DNA of 42,652 nucleotides from CAZYAK01 sp964403335 (GCA_964403335.1 CAYOFI010000014.1:1-42652); one strand, 5' to 3'; positions 24,275-33,859 are shown, numbered from the stretch's first letter. Program-made: numbers and translations. The notes: generated by a model from the sequence alone, not told the origin.

Positions 24275-24280
24275 AACGCT

Positions 24281-24286
24281 ATTATA
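24281..24286 (-). promoter_or_regulatory. Perfect -10 element TATAAT
   Basis: On the minus strand TATAAT ends six bases before ATG 24274. It sits in the 19-base gap after the stop of the upstream membrane gene, with the -35 zone inside that gene's end. It is the closest match to consensus among the hexamers found here. Confidence 0.65.
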
Positions 24287-24293
24287 ACATATT

Positions 24294-25925
24294 TTATATA
24301 GTTTCCCACAACGACCACCCACTCCCCGATTGCACATATTTCAGAAGCATCTTCAGACGATCGAGCTGCCACTCGGGATGATGTTTTTCGTCCCAGAGAA
24401 CGTACTGGAAATCGAACTGCTGTAGGGCGCTTGGTAGATAGCGGTCCATGGCTGCGCACCGGTCATCGACAAGTTGCAATTCTTTTTGACGTGCAGATGA
24501 TCCAAACGCTCCATTCGCATCAGGCCAAATACGATACTCGCGCTGCTCCAGATGACGATCGGCCGGCGGGATGGCCATTTGTGTCGCACAGAAACGATCG
24601 GCTAATTCCTGGTGATGGATCAGCACGTTTTTCAGATACAAACCGTACACGACATCATGCTTGGTGGTACTTGCGAGGAAGAGGGACGTTTCCGGATCGC
24701 TGAGAATTCGGCCGCGCTGAATTTTTTCGAGTAATGGCAAAAGTGTCGATAAATGCTGCATGGAGAACCGGGATTCCAGCGGCGTCCATTGCGTGATGAC
24801 GGCACGGCCGTCGTAGCCAACGGCAGCCAGATACAGGGCTGCCGCTGCGCAAGGAAAAAGAATCCAGCGCGGCTTGAATTTCATCGACCAGCCGATAAGC
24901 AGCATGATGATGGCCGCGACGATCAATGCGAATAAGTAATGCGAGGCAAAATTGAACGTGATGCCGTGGATGATCTGCTGATTGAGCGCAACGAATCCTG
25001 CCAGGACCGTGACGATGCCATAGCGATATTGTTTGATATCCGGGCGTTTCCGGAACCAGAGCCACAGCATCGAGATTGCAAGGATCGTGAAGATGATCGT
25101 GTACGGCCAGGACTCAGGCAGATGCGACGGATGCATGCCGCTGCGGAACTGCGCGTCGGCAAAGGCGGGATGCCGGGTCAGCTGCAGAATGCCAAGAACC
25201 GCGGGGATCGCTGCGACAATGGCAATGCCAATAAAGCTCGCCACACGCAGGCAGAAAAGCCTGCTCCCTTTCTGGAAGCAGTCCCAAAGAACGATCATCC
25301 CCAAAATGCCCGCCCACGCCCACGCATAGGTCCAACCCCAAAAGTAGCCGCCCGTTGTGAAACCGAGCAGCAAGCCGCCGAGCACGCCCCAGACGATTCC
25401 CCAGATCGATCGACGCTCGATGCCATCAATGAGCAACAGGAACGTGACGATCGTCACAAGGAAACTCGTGCGCTGATAGACGGCGCGGTTGAGGTTATAC
25501 AGCTCAAGCAGACAGAACAGCGCCGCCCCGACAAAGGACTGGAACTTTGAAAATCCGCAGCGCCTGAGGAAAAACCAAAGAGCCAAAAAGAGCAGGACGG
25601 GAATGATCGAGTCACCGATCTGGAACAGCGCAGGCGCATGTAATCCCGTCCAGGAAAACAACATTCCTTCCACTGATTCGATCTGCGCGGCCTGCCCGCC
25701 CTGCATCATCGGGTCCCCCACCATCGCCTCCGCCGCTTGTTCCGGGCGTCCCTGCAGTGCTTCCTCCACGCGCGCCTGATAGATCTCTTCATCGGAATTC
25801 AACACCGTCAGGACACCTTGGTATCGCGGGTCGGCCATATGCATCCACTGCGGTCCTTGCATGAGCAACGCCAAGACAACGGAGAAAGCGCCGAGATACA
25901 GGGGCCAACGGGACCGTGAGGACAT
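24294..25925 (-). CDS. Large multi-pass membrane protein, probable GT-C or polymerase-type
   Basis: A 543-aa protein with an N-terminal helix, a long outer loop holding NSDEEIYQARVEEALQG, about ten further hydrophobic segments, then a soluble C-terminal part of roughly 140 aa (from about 400). The DEE in the first outer loop followed by a Tyr resembles the acidic loop motif of GT-C enzymes including STT3 types. An O-antigen-polymerase role is an alternative, since no Wzy is otherwise recognised. TATACT lies six bases before ATG 25925 (25932-25937). Family not identified with certainty. Confidence 0.65.
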   Translation of the reverse strand: MSSRSRWPLYLGAFSVVLALLMQGPQWMHMADPRYQGVLTVLNSDEEIYQARVEEALQGRPEQAAEAMVGDPMMQGGQAAQIESVEGMLFSWTGLHAPALFQIGDSIIPVLLFLALWFFLRRCGFSKFQSFVGAALFCLLELYNLNRAVYQRTSFLVTIVTFLLLIDGIERRSIWGIVWGVLGGLLLGFTTGGYFWGWTYAWAWAGILGMIVLWDCFQKGSRLFCLRVASFIGIAIVAAIPAVLGILQLTRHPAFADAQFRSGMHPSHLPESWPYTIIFTILAISMLWLWFRKRPDIKQYRYGIVTVLAGFVALNQQIIHGITFNFASHYLFALIVAAIIMLLIGWSMKFKPRWILFPCAAAALYLAAVGYDGRAVITQWTPLESRFSMQHLSTLLPLLEKIQRGRILSDPETSLFLASTTKHDVVYGLYLKNVLIHHQELADRFCATQMAIPPADRHLEQREYRIWPDANGAFGSSARQKELQLVDDRCAAMDRYLPSALQQFDFQYVLWDEKHHPEWQLDRLKMLLKYVQSGSGWSLWETI

Positions 25926-25931
25926 GCGGGA

Positions 25932-26051
25932 AGTATAGAGGACTGAGAAGCCATAGACGGGATAGACGCTATAGAGGCGATAGAGGATAGATACACATCT
26001 CTCCCTCTATCCCGTCTATCCCTTCTATCCCCTCTCTCCGCTCTGTACCAT
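25932..26051. promoter_or_regulatory. Divergent promoters flanking repeat C3
   Basis: TATACT (25932-25937, minus strand), six bases from ATG 25925, and TACCAT (26046-26051, plus strand), six bases from ATG 26058, face outward. Repeat C3 fills the space between them. Confidence 0.55.
25952..26040. repeat. Inverted-repeat element, family C, copy C3
   Basis: The left arm ATAGACGGGATAGACG and the right arm CTATCCCGTCTATCC are complementary. It shares the GATAGA-type building blocks of C1 and C2 but has a different centre. It lies between divergent starts, so here it is not a 3'-end element. Confidence 0.85.
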
Positions 26052-26057
26052 TTCCCC

Positions 26058-27077
26058 ATGGCTCGGCCCTATCATCAACTTCTCCCCCTCGCCTTCAAGC
26101 GCTTCTCCGTGCGCTCCGCCGCGCGAACGCTTTTGCCAACGTTCGGTTACTACCTGACGCGCCGGGCATTGCCGCCCTCGGAGAAACCCGCGCTTTTTAC
26201 GATGAACATCCTCCCGCCGATGCTGACGGTGTGGCATCACTTGGTGCGCAAGCATCTGGGTGATGCGGTCGATGTCACGATCTTCGATTGTTCCGGAAAG
26301 CTCGATCCAAAAATGTTCCCCGGCGCACGCGTGCAGAAGTTTTTGAACCTGTACGCCTCGGTGAAATGCGATGAATTCATCCGGCACATCGCGAAGAATC
26401 GCAAGATCGCTTGGCTGTGCGATGACGACATCTTCTTCGTCAGCAATAACGCGCTGCCGCTCCTCACGCGCGAGTTTGCGGACGCCAAGACCGCTTCGGT
26501 CAGTTTCCGCCCGCGCTCCTGGTGGCAGTTCAACATCAACGACCGAAAGATCGAACCAAGCGGGAGTTACTGTCTGGCATTGAATCGAGACATCTTCTGG
26601 AAGAAAGAGCATCTGTCGCTCGCACCGGCTGATGGCAATACACATGTGGAAGGCGCGCGCCGCTACGACACGTTCGATAAAGCGAATGAAATCCTCTTGA
26701 AGAAAGGATATCGCTGCGCAATTTTGCCGAAGCCCGAGCGCGACGCGTGCATCACGGGCTTCAGCGGGATCAGCGGCGCGGTGATGCTGCTCGATTACTT
26801 CAAAACTCCTGAGGACGTCCTCGCGTATTACAGAACACCTGAAGACAAAGCCTGGAGCGGAAATGTTCTGCCCGGCACGCTCGCCTCCATGCTCGCGATC
26901 TGCACCATTCAAGAATGTTACGAGAAGATCACGGGCACGGCGTATCCGTTGCCTTCATTGCCCAGCCGCACTGAGCTGGAAAAGATCCGCGCCGAAAAAA
27001 CTCCGCTCCTGCGCGACGGTTTCACCGCGTTCACATTGATTGACGAAGGATCGGAGCAGCTGCGGCGTGCACTCTGA
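26058..27077 (+). CDS. Probable GT-A-type glycosyltransferase
   Basis: A 339-aa protein, not assigned to a known family by me. An N-terminal basic amphipathic region (FKRFSVRSAARTLLPTF) could lie on the membrane. VDVTIFDCSGKLDP is a strand-turn, and KIAWLCDDDIFFVSNN has a DDD motif at the end of a hydrophobic strand, as in GT-A metal-binding sites. SCY/LALNRDIFWKKEHL and RRYDTFDKANEILLKKGY lie downstream, where acceptor-side residues would be. It starts from TACCAT, six bases before ATG 26058. The next gene starts 20 bases after its stop. Confidence 0.62.
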   Translation: MARPYHQLLPLAFKRFSVRSAARTLLPTFGYYLTRRALPPSEKPALFTMNILPPMLTVWHHLVRKHLGDAVDVTIFDCSGKLDPKMFPGARVQKFLNLYASVKCDEFIRHIAKNRKIAWLCDDDIFFVSNNALPLLTREFADAKTASVSFRPRSWWQFNINDRKIEPSGSYCLALNRDIFWKKEHLSLAPADGNTHVEGARRYDTFDKANEILLKKGYRCAILPKPERDACITGFSGISGAVMLLDYFKTPEDVLAYYRTPEDKAWSGNVLPGTLASMLAICTIQECYEKITGTAYPLPSLPSRTELEKIRAEKTPLLRDGFTAFTLIDEGSEQLRRAL

Positions 27078-27096
27078 GCATGGTACGATGGCCCCC

Positions 27097-28284
27097 ATGC
27101 GTCGTTCCGTTTTCACGGGGCTTCCCACATGGGCACCCACAGCCACGATCTTAATCTGTCTGACCTTTGCGATGGGAGTCGCGCTGTTTACGTCGACGCC
27201 GTTCCCGCAGGACGATCACTTCTACTATCAAAAATTCATCGAGACACTTGCCGCGGGCCGCTTCGATCTGACGATTCCCGGGTTCCATGGCGCGGATGCG
27301 TTCGGTTTCTTTGTGTTTCTGATCACGCACTCGCACCTGGCGCAAATTGAAGGACTGATGCTGCCCGCGATGCTGCTTCCCATTCTGGGATACTACGCAG
27401 GCAAGGCTGTGTATAACGATGAAACGAGCGGCATACTGCTGGCGGTGATCCTCGCCATGATGCCGTTCATTTCGTTCGTCTTGCTGCGCGGATGGACGGG
27501 GCCGGGGTACTGGGCATGGATGCTGCTCACGATCATCGGCGCGCGGAACAAATCGTGGTGGACGGGTGTGGTGTGGGCCCTGGCAATTCTTACCAAGCCG
27601 TTCGCCATCATCCTGCTGCCGCTCATTGTCGTCCTTAGCGCCGGCAAAAAAACAAAGAAAAAATCTCTGCCGACCTGGCTGTTGCCAGTCTGCACCGCAC
27701 TGGCCATCGTCGCATTCTATTTTGTGCTGCAATGGTTGCAGGCAGGACGCATTTTCATCGGTTCACACGCGGATTACGGCTTGGTGTCGCTGCTGCAAAG
27801 CCCCATGCGCATTCTCCTGAACATGGCTCACGGACTGCAGATTCTGTTCTCCGTCCACAACTATCACTATCCCGATCCCAGCCTGACGGGCCCGGGCAAC
27901 ATGCTGCACACCACGCCGCTCCTCATCGTACTGGGGCTGTTTGCGATGTTTGCGCCGAAGACGTACTTCAAAGACAAACGTCTGCCCTGGGCGCTCTGCA
28001 CGGGAGCAATGATCGGCCTGGCGATGAACGCGCTGCTCGATCACATGGATCACTTCTACATGGAGGCCTCGGTCTTGCTGTTCATACTGGCGGCATTGCC
28101 CGTCTTGCGAAAACACCCGCTGTGGATTCCCTTGGTCATCGCCACGCTGCACTTCCAGTGGCTGTATTTCTGGCTGCAGTACAGAGGAATCTTTGCATTG
28201 GACTTTGCGTTCTTCCTGGTGCCGATCGTTGCCGATCTGTGTTGCGTCCTGTGGTACTTGCAGACGCGCAAAGCGACAGCCTAA
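27097..28284 (+). CDS. GT-C-like multi-pass membrane glycosyltransferase
   Basis: A 395-aa protein with about ten hydrophobic segments. The first outer loop contains TPFPQDDHFYYQKFIE, the paired Asp followed by Tyr residues that mark many GT-C enzymes. LLRGWTGPGYWAW and LTKPFAIILLPL are later inner-loop motifs. It probably uses a polyprenyl-phosphate donor. TACGAT (27084-27089) lies seven bases before ATG 27097; ATG 27088 overlaps this hexamer and is less likely. Its stop overlaps the convergent gene's stop by four bases. Confidence 0.72.
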   Translation: MRRSVFTGLPTWAPTATILICLTFAMGVALFTSTPFPQDDHFYYQKFIETLAAGRFDLTIPGFHGADAFGFFVFLITHSHLAQIEGLMLPAMLLPILGYYAGKAVYNDETSGILLAVILAMMPFISFVLLRGWTGPGYWAWMLLTIIGARNKSWWTGVVWALAILTKPFAIILLPLIVVLSAGKKTKKKSLPTWLLPVCTALAIVAFYFVLQWLQAGRIFIGSHADYGLVSLLQSPMRILLNMAHGLQILFSVHNYHYPDPSLTGPGNMLHTTPLLIVLGLFAMFAPKTYFKDKRLPWALCTGAMIGLAMNALLDHMDHFYMEASVLLFILAALPVLRKHPLWIPLVIATLHFQWLYFWLQYRGIFALDFAFFLVPIVADLCCVLWYLQTRKATA

Positions 28285-29651
28285 CGCCCGCACTCCTTCT
28301 TCACCACAAACGTCACAGGCGCCTCTTCCGTCTGGAAGACAACCTGACCGTGATGTTCTTGCTGCTGGTTGATTTCATATGAAGGACAGAGAGTCGGATC
28401 ATTGGACACGCGCAGATCGGACCGGAAGATCCCCTGTGTTTCTTCAGGGAATTCGTATCGGATAGTGGCGTTCGGTTCGGCTATGCGGTTGAGAGCATTG
28501 CGCGCCAGATGCCATGTATAAAATCCTTCCGTCGATAGATGCATATTCTTCGGGACAAGGCCGACGGTTCTATCGAAGAACGCATTGCATTCACCGTACG
28601 TATATAAGCACATGGAAAGGCCTTGAACGCCGATGCCTCCTGCAATGAGGAGCGTGATCAGCGGAAGCTGACGGTGACGACGGAGCCACAGCACGGTATC
28701 ACGCAGTCCCCACGCGGCGAAGATCAGGAGCAGGACAAGACCGGGAAACACAAAACGAATGGCCTGCACCCACCAGATGAATGAGAGGCTGCAGACCGCA
28801 AGAATCGCGAGCAGGAGAAAGAGATTCTTTCTGCCGTAGTTCCAGAGTCCGACGAGCGCGAAGACAAAAAAGAACGGAAAGACGTTGTGGATGGGATTGA
28901 GGTAATACCGCACATTCGAAAACAGCTGCATGACCGGCGACGGCGCTTCCTGCCCCAATTCGCCCAAGTAATTGCTATGGAAAGGATTCCCAAACGTCAC
29001 GTAATTGCGCAAAAACCACAAAGAAAACAAAAATGCACCAAGCAGCATTCCGCCCCACATCCACCCCGACCGCAAATCACGCGGGCGCTTCCACAAGATC
29101 CACGCTCCGAAAAGCACAAACAACGGCGCGCCGTTGTACCGCGTCAGACACGCAAGTCCCGCACAGATTCCCGCAAGCACATACCATCGAACGTCATCCT
29201 CAGCCTTCAAAAATCCCCACAGCGAAAAAAGAACGAGCGTCGTGAAGAGCAAATCAGATGACCCGCCCATCGCTAACAACACAAAAGCCGGGTGCAGGAG
29301 GATGGAGCCCGTGACAATCGACGCGATGACTGCGTTCTTTGTGAGCCGATGCGTGAGGACAAACGCGGCGATCAAGACGCCGATTCCTCCAAAAAGGCTC
29401 GCCGTATGCATCCCCGCATGAAACCCGAAGAGTGATGTGAAGGGAAAGCTGAAGAACGCAAACAGCGGCAGATGGTTCGCATACGGCACTCCATGGAGCG
29501 TGTACGTGCCGTCGAGCCACAGACTGCGGCCCAGGAGCCCGTAATTCACCGCATCACTCACCACGGGATACTTCAAACCCGGAAGCCAGAGCAGCACCAT
29601 CACGACGCAGCATCCGGCCAGAAACAGAATATTGGACCAATGGCGCAGCAT
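28281..29651 (-). CDS. GT-C membrane glycosyltransferase (GT39-like)
   Basis: A 456-aa protein with about ten hydrophobic segments and a soluble end of about 100 aa. The first outer loop has KYPVVSDAVNYGLLGRSLWL, with Asp-x3-Tyr, and later DLLFTTLVLFSLWGFL and ACLTRYNGAPLF, the latter typical of GT39-like proteins. The frame goes 23 codons upstream, but ATG 29651 has TACAGT nine bases before it. That hexamer lies in the last codons of the GT2 gene, which ends five bases upstream, so the two may also be co-transcribed. The GT2 would supply the donor. Confidence 0.75.
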   Translation of the reverse strand: MLRHWSNILFLAGCCVVMVLLWLPGLKYPVVSDAVNYGLLGRSLWLDGTYTLHGVPYANHLPLFAFFSFPFTSLFGFHAGMHTASLFGGIGVLIAAFVLTHRLTKNAVIASIVTGSILLHPAFVLLAMGGSSDLLFTTLVLFSLWGFLKAEDDVRWYVLAGICAGLACLTRYNGAPLFVLFGAWILWKRPRDLRSGWMWGGMLLGAFLFSLWFLRNYVTFGNPFHSNYLGELGQEAPSPVMQLFSNVRYYLNPIHNVFPFFFVFALVGLWNYGRKNLFLLLAILAVCSLSFIWWVQAIRFVFPGLVLLLIFAAWGLRDTVLWLRRHRQLPLITLLIAGGIGVQGLSMCLYTYGECNAFFDRTVGLVPKNMHLSTEGFYTWHLARNALNRIAEPNATIRYEFPEETQGIFRSDLRVSNDPTLCPSYEINQQQEHHGQVVFQTEEAPVTFVVKKECGR

Positions 29652-29656
29652 AAAAA

Positions 29657-30373
29657 TCACACTGTACCGAACAATGCTTTCTTCGACTTCAATCGAAGCG
29701 TCATAAACACCCACATCCACTTAAACCAATCCTTCCAATTGATCTTTTTGCCCTCGTCGATGCTGCGCGGCGTGTAGGAAATAGGCAGCTCCGCGATGAC
29801 ATGGCCCCTGCGGGCGATCATGACGGTCAGCTCGGGATCGAACCGGAAATCGTTTTCCTTGAGCGGCAAAGTCTTGAGCACATCCAACCGGACCATTTTG
29901 TAACACGTCGGCTGATCCGTCAGGCGCGTGCCGTAAAGGATGTTGCAGACATAGGTAAGCAAGCTTCCGCCGATGAAGAATGTCAGGTGCGAGAACTGTT
30001 TTTGCTTTTTCAGGCGGCGCGAACCGAACAACGCCGGCAGATTCTTCTCTTCCGCATAGGCGACAAGCTGCGGAATATCCTCCGGGCTGTATTCCAAATC
30101 CGCATCCTGGACGATCACGTATTTGCCCGTCGCATGCTGATACCCCATCCGCACTGCGGAACCTTTGCCGCCGTTGGGCTTCGTGAGCACCGTATCTTGG
30201 GGCCGCGCAACCTCGCGCAAGATCTGCAGCGATGCATCTTTGGAGCCGTCATCCACAAAAATGCATTCCGCCATATCTCCGCACGCCTGATACACACGCG
30301 CAATCAAGGCGCGGAGCGTTCTTTCCTCGTTATACACGGGCACGACAATGGATAGACGGGGCTGATCGGGCAC
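29657..30373 (-). CDS. GT2 polyprenyl-phosphate-sugar synthase (DPM1-like)
   Basis: A 238-aa GT-A enzyme. RLSIVVPVYNEERTLRALI, FVDDGSKDAS, VIVQDADLEYSPEDIPQL (acidic catalytic strand), LFGSRRLKK and FRFDPELTVMIARRG are standard for the DPM1/GtrB-like group. The C-terminal tail has only one hydrophobic patch, so it is probably a soluble or peripheral DPM1-like form. GTG 30373 has TACTCT exactly six bases upstream (30380-30385). It is followed by a GT-C gene, its likely customer. No GtrA is adjacent. Confidence 0.87.
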   Translation of the reverse strand: MPDQPRLSIVVPVYNEERTLRALIARVYQACGDMAECIFVDDGSKDASLQILREVARPQDTVLTKPNGGKGSAVRMGYQHATGKYVIVQDADLEYSPEDIPQLVAYAEEKNLPALFGSRRLKKQKQFSHLTFFIGGSLLTYVCNILYGTRLTDQPTCYKMVRLDVLKTLPLKENDFRFDPELTVMIARRGHVIAELPISYTPRSIDEGKKINWKDWFKWMWVFMTLRLKSKKALFGTV

Positions 30374-30396
30374 GAGGCCAGAGTACAGGGACGGGA

Positions 30397-30450
30397 GATG
30401 GGATAGAAGGGATAGACGCCATAGACGGGATGGCTGTCTTCTTCCTCTTA
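30397..30450. repeat. Partial inverted-repeat element, family C, copy C4
   Basis: GATAGAAGGGATAGACG opens it as in C2, but the complementary right arm is degraded (TTCCTCTTAATTCC). It sits in the 74-base spacer and overlaps the TAA stop of the fused GT4 gene at its edge. Looks like a decaying copy. Confidence 0.6.
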
Positions 30451-32640
30451 ATTCCTCTCTGATGGTCTGGTATCCATCTCTTCAAGTAATCTTCCGATCA
30501 ATCGTTCTAATCCGTGATCTTTGACGACTACTGCTCGCAAACGCTCACCCAATGCCCGCTTCTCATCTTCCGTCAGCATCAACAACATCGCCGCCCGGCC
30601 CGCCATCGTCTCCGGCGTCGCAATGCATTCTGGAGGAAGCAACTCGGAAGCGACTTCAGCGCAGGAGAGCACCGGACACCCGCATGCCATCGCTTCCAAC
30701 AGCGCCTTATCCAAAGCCGTCTCACTGGCGTGCACAAACAAGGCGGCACGTTGCAGGAGTGGCAAGACTTGATCTTGGGGGAGCGGACGGATGGTCACGC
30801 GGTCGGCGATGCCGAGTGAAGCGGCTTCGGTTTCGGCCAATTGCAAATAGGCTCGATCAGCCTGTGTGATCGGCCCGCCGACGATTTGGAACCGTCGTGC
30901 ACCGGCATCGCGGTCCGGTAAAGCCGCAAAGCATCGCAACAGAAGATCCAGGCGCTTCGCACGCGTCACGCGCCCGACCGTGAGCACATCGCTTCCCCGC
31001 GCTCCTGCGGGGCAGAAGCGTTCGGTATCAATGCCATGACCGACGACGACGCTCTTGACCGTCGGCATGGGCATGCCTTTGGATGACGCACTGAAGACCT
31101 TGCGGATCACCAGCAACGAAAACGTCAGCATCCATCCCCCGCCGCGCGCCTCGTACCACAGGAATCTTTTCTTGCGCAGCAGTATCCAGAGCGGTGCCCC
31201 AAGCACCATCCACACCGGCGTCATATGGACAAGCACCGTGTCGTAGCGATCCCTGAGTGTCCATGCCCTCCACCAGAAACGCAGAACTTGTCGGCCCGTG
31301 GAATGTCCCGCCTCTTTCCCCAGCGAATGTACCGTGACCGACGGCGGCAGATCGGTGTCACCTTTCCGCTGCGCAATGACTTCGAGTCCGTCTGATCGCA
31401 GAGCAAATTCCCGCAACCAGCCGTGGAAAAACCCGAGCACGGGGTCTTGCCGGTCCACGGCCTGCGTGACGATGAGAAGACGCGGACTCCCGCCTTCTTT
31501 CTCTGTCGTGTCTGAATTCTGTGTCTTCTTCCCCACATTTTTCAGGAAGTTCGCATACTCGCGAATCAGGTGCACACGTTCGAACCGTTCCGTGATCTTC
31601 GTCGCCTCCCTGCCCATACGTTCACAAAGAGCGGGATCATCCAGCAGGTGTTTGATTTTTTGCGCCAGGTCATCGGGGTCACCGGTCGTGAACAGTCCGT
31701 TCTGCCCATCACGGATGACATCGGGCATCACGCCCACGCGCGTGCTGATGACGGGCATGCCGCAGGCCATGGCTTCCAACGCCACGCGCGGACCGCCTTC
31801 GCTGGTGGAATTCATCACGAAAATTTTTCCCGCACGGATCAAGCGCACCACATCCTTGTGTTCCGGCTGCCACCCCACGATGGTGACCCGGTCTTCGATT
31901 TCCAACGCGCGATCGATAATGCGTTTTTCATCTTGCGAGAGCCATTGTTTGAGCACACCGCCGATCACGAGAAGAGTGACTCCCGGCAAAATATTCACCG
32001 CGCGCAGGAGCGCCGGCAAACCTTTGTTCGCGACCAAACGCGCGCAGAAGACCACGTCATATTTTTTCTCCACGGGCTCCGCGTCCGCCTGGAGCACGGA
32101 TGCATCCAAATAAAACGACGGCACCACGGAGATTTTTTCCACGGGCGCGCCCAGCGACACGAGCACGTCCTTCGTGCCGGCATTCACCACGCGCGTGGCT
32201 TCGGCCGAGGCGATCGCATGCGGGAAATACAGCCGCGACATGCGATAGCCGATGGCTTCCGCCGGGGACGCGGGTTTGGGATAACCGACGATGTGATGGA
32301 CTTCCAACACGCGCGGCACTCCCGTTTTGCGCGCGAGTGTGCGAGCCCCGATGCTGGTGTAAAACGGCGGGAACGCGTGAACCGTCATCGCGTCATGGTG
32401 ATGCGCGGCAATCAGCTCCGCGCCTTTCTTGGCTATCCAACGCGGCTGGTACCACAGTGCGCGCGGCGACGGATGGAAATGCACGTTCTCAAAAATCTGC
32501 GTGTCGTGCATCGTCACCACCTGCGGACAGATCACGTCGATGCGGTCCCAATGCTTGCGGAGTTCTTCCAGCGTGTACCAAAACGCACCCCTCTTCCCCT
32601 GAAGAACGGACCTGTCGCCGGAGATCATTAACAGTTTCAT
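30448..32640 (-). CDS. Fusion of two family 4 glycosyltransferases
   Basis: A 730-aa protein. Residues about 1-395 form one GT4: MKLLMISGDRSV at the start, VFCARLVANKGLPALLRA, and NSTSEGGPRVALEAMACGMP (E-x7-E). A charged linker (about 395-412) leads to a second GT4 (about 412-730): LLIVTQAVDRQDPV, TVGRVTRAKRLDLLLR and VHASETALDKALLEAMACG. Both halves keep complete catalytic regions, so it may add two sugars in succession. The frame extends 21 codons upstream into repeat F and is rejected. TACCCA lies six bases before ATG 32640. No frameshift is visible in the linker. Confidence 0.85.
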   Translation of the reverse strand: MKLLMISGDRSVLQGKRGAFWYTLEELRKHWDRIDVICPQVVTMHDTQIFENVHFHPSPRALWYQPRWIAKKGAELIAAHHHDAMTVHAFPPFYTSIGARTLARKTGVPRVLEVHHIVGYPKPASPAEAIGYRMSRLYFPHAIASAEATRVVNAGTKDVLVSLGAPVEKISVVPSFYLDASVLQADAEPVEKKYDVVFCARLVANKGLPALLRAVNILPGVTLLVIGGVLKQWLSQDEKRIIDRALEIEDRVTIVGWQPEHKDVVRLIRAGKIFVMNSTSEGGPRVALEAMACGMPVISTRVGVMPDVIRDGQNGLFTTGDPDDLAQKIKHLLDDPALCERMGREATKITERFERVHLIREYANFLKNVGKKTQNSDTTEKEGGSPRLLIVTQAVDRQDPVLGFFHGWLREFALRSDGLEVIAQRKGDTDLPPSVTVHSLGKEAGHSTGRQVLRFWWRAWTLRDRYDTVLVHMTPVWMVLGAPLWILLRKKRFLWYEARGGGWMLTFSLLVIRKVFSASSKGMPMPTVKSVVVGHGIDTERFCPAGARGSDVLTVGRVTRAKRLDLLLRCFAALPDRDAGARRFQIVGGPITQADRAYLQLAETEAASLGIADRVTIRPLPQDQVLPLLQRAALFVHASETALDKALLEAMACGCPVLSCAEVASELLPPECIATPETMAGRAAMLLMLTEDEKRALGERLRAVVVKDHGLERLIGRLLEEMDTRPSERN

Positions 32641-32643
32641 GAC

Positions 32644-32716
32644 GAGTGGGTAGTGGTCAGAGGTCAGTGGACAGTGAAGTGAGCAGTACTGACCGCTACC
32701 CACTGATCACTGACTA
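32644..32716. repeat. Inverted-repeat element, family F
   Basis: The arms AGTGGGTAGTGGTCAG and CTGACCGCTACCCACT pair with one mismatch. Built from AGTGGTCAGTGGACAGTG-type units. One copy in the window. It supplies the TAG stop (32714-32716) of the GT4 gene and reaches the -10 zone of the fused GT4. Confidence 0.8.
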
Positions 32717-33808
32717 TTCATTCTTAAATATCGAAGCAAACAATGCCATCGTCTCTTCGGCCACGGCCCCCCACGGACGCGGCGGGAAAGGGAGCATCGC
32801 CTTCGCACTCACCTCTTCGTACGTCTGATCGATTTCCAAAACCGCGCGCGTGATATCGGCGGAGTTCCGCAGCTCGCGAATGGTCATGCCTTCGCGCATG
32901 GTTTCGCTGAGACCATTTTCCACGGAGAGCAGCACGGGCAACCCCGCGGCGCGCGCTTCCACCGCCGTATGCGGACTGATTTCCGTGAGCGACGGCAGAA
33001 TAAGCAGATCATGCTCGCGGAAGATCGTGTCCTTGTCTTCGCCATGGGCCGATGGCAAGAACGATACGCGGCCCCGTAGAAGCTTTTGCGCGAGCGCGGA
33101 CGCCTGCTTGGCCACGGGCCCATCTCCGACGAGCGTGAGGCTCACATACGGCAATTTTGCGACAGCGGTGAGCAGCGCGGGAAGATTCTTGAACCGCACG
33201 AAGCGGCCCATGAATAAGAGCTTGAGCGGATTATGCCGCGCATGCGTGACTTTCTCGCGCTCGGGCAGAGCATTTTCGATGACGGAATGCGGCGGCAAAC
33301 GGCGGTACACGCGGCGGTAGAGATTCTCTTGGAACGACGTGGAGAACACGATGTGATCGAACTGGGCCAGAATCCCCCGCATGAAGCGCTTCAGGAACGG
33401 GAAGCGCGCGTAGAACTCTTTCAGCGTCCGCCGTCCGCCCATGTCCGTATACCGCTCCCACAAAAAATCCCCGCCGAGGCGAAGGATCTTTTTGGGTTTC
33501 TTGAGCTTTGCTTTCCGGAGGGGAATGCCGCAACTGACGGACGAGAATGCGTAGACGACATCGGCGTCTTTGGCGTGGGTCTTCAGAGCCGAGGCGAACC
33601 GACGCCAGCGGTTGAACGGCCCGCCCGCTCGCGGCACGCGCACCACTTTCCAGGGCGTTTCATCGGGCTCGAACCCCGTGTTCGACACATACGTCACCAC
33701 AATCACCTCCGCTCCGCGTTGCGAAAGTTCATCCGCCATATGCTTCACATACGTCGCAGGTCCGCCGATATCGGGCGGATAGATGCCGGTGGCGAGGACG
33801 ATCTTCAT
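32714..33808 (-). CDS. Glycosyltransferase family 4
   Basis: A 364-aa GT-B enzyme. MKIVLATGIYPPDIGGPATY opens the N-terminal domain with the GG-P loop common in GT4 enzymes. Then LLFMGRFVRFKNLPALLTA, LPSLTEISPHTAVEARAAG (E-x7-E region, with Glu-Ala-Arg) and GLPVLLSVENG. The frame extends 29 codons upstream into repeat A2 and is rejected; ATG 33808 has TACAAT nine bases upstream (33818-33823). The stop TAG is from repeat F. Sugar specificity unknown. Confidence 0.86.
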   Translation of the reverse strand: MKIVLATGIYPPDIGGPATYVKHMADELSQRGAEVIVVTYVSNTGFEPDETPWKVVRVPRAGGPFNRWRRFASALKTHAKDADVVYAFSSVSCGIPLRKAKLKKPKKILRLGGDFLWERYTDMGGRRTLKEFYARFPFLKRFMRGILAQFDHIVFSTSFQENLYRRVYRRLPPHSVIENALPEREKVTHARHNPLKLLFMGRFVRFKNLPALLTAVAKLPYVSLTLVGDGPVAKQASALAQKLLRGRVSFLPSAHGEDKDTIFREHDLLILPSLTEISPHTAVEARAAGLPVLLSVENGLSETMREGMTIRELRNSADITRAVLEIDQTYEEVSAKAMLPFPPRPWGAVAEETMALFASIFKNE

Positions 33809-33859
33809 TGCCGAAGCATTGTACAGGAGCATTTGGTTGGTTTCTTGAGTATAAACGCG

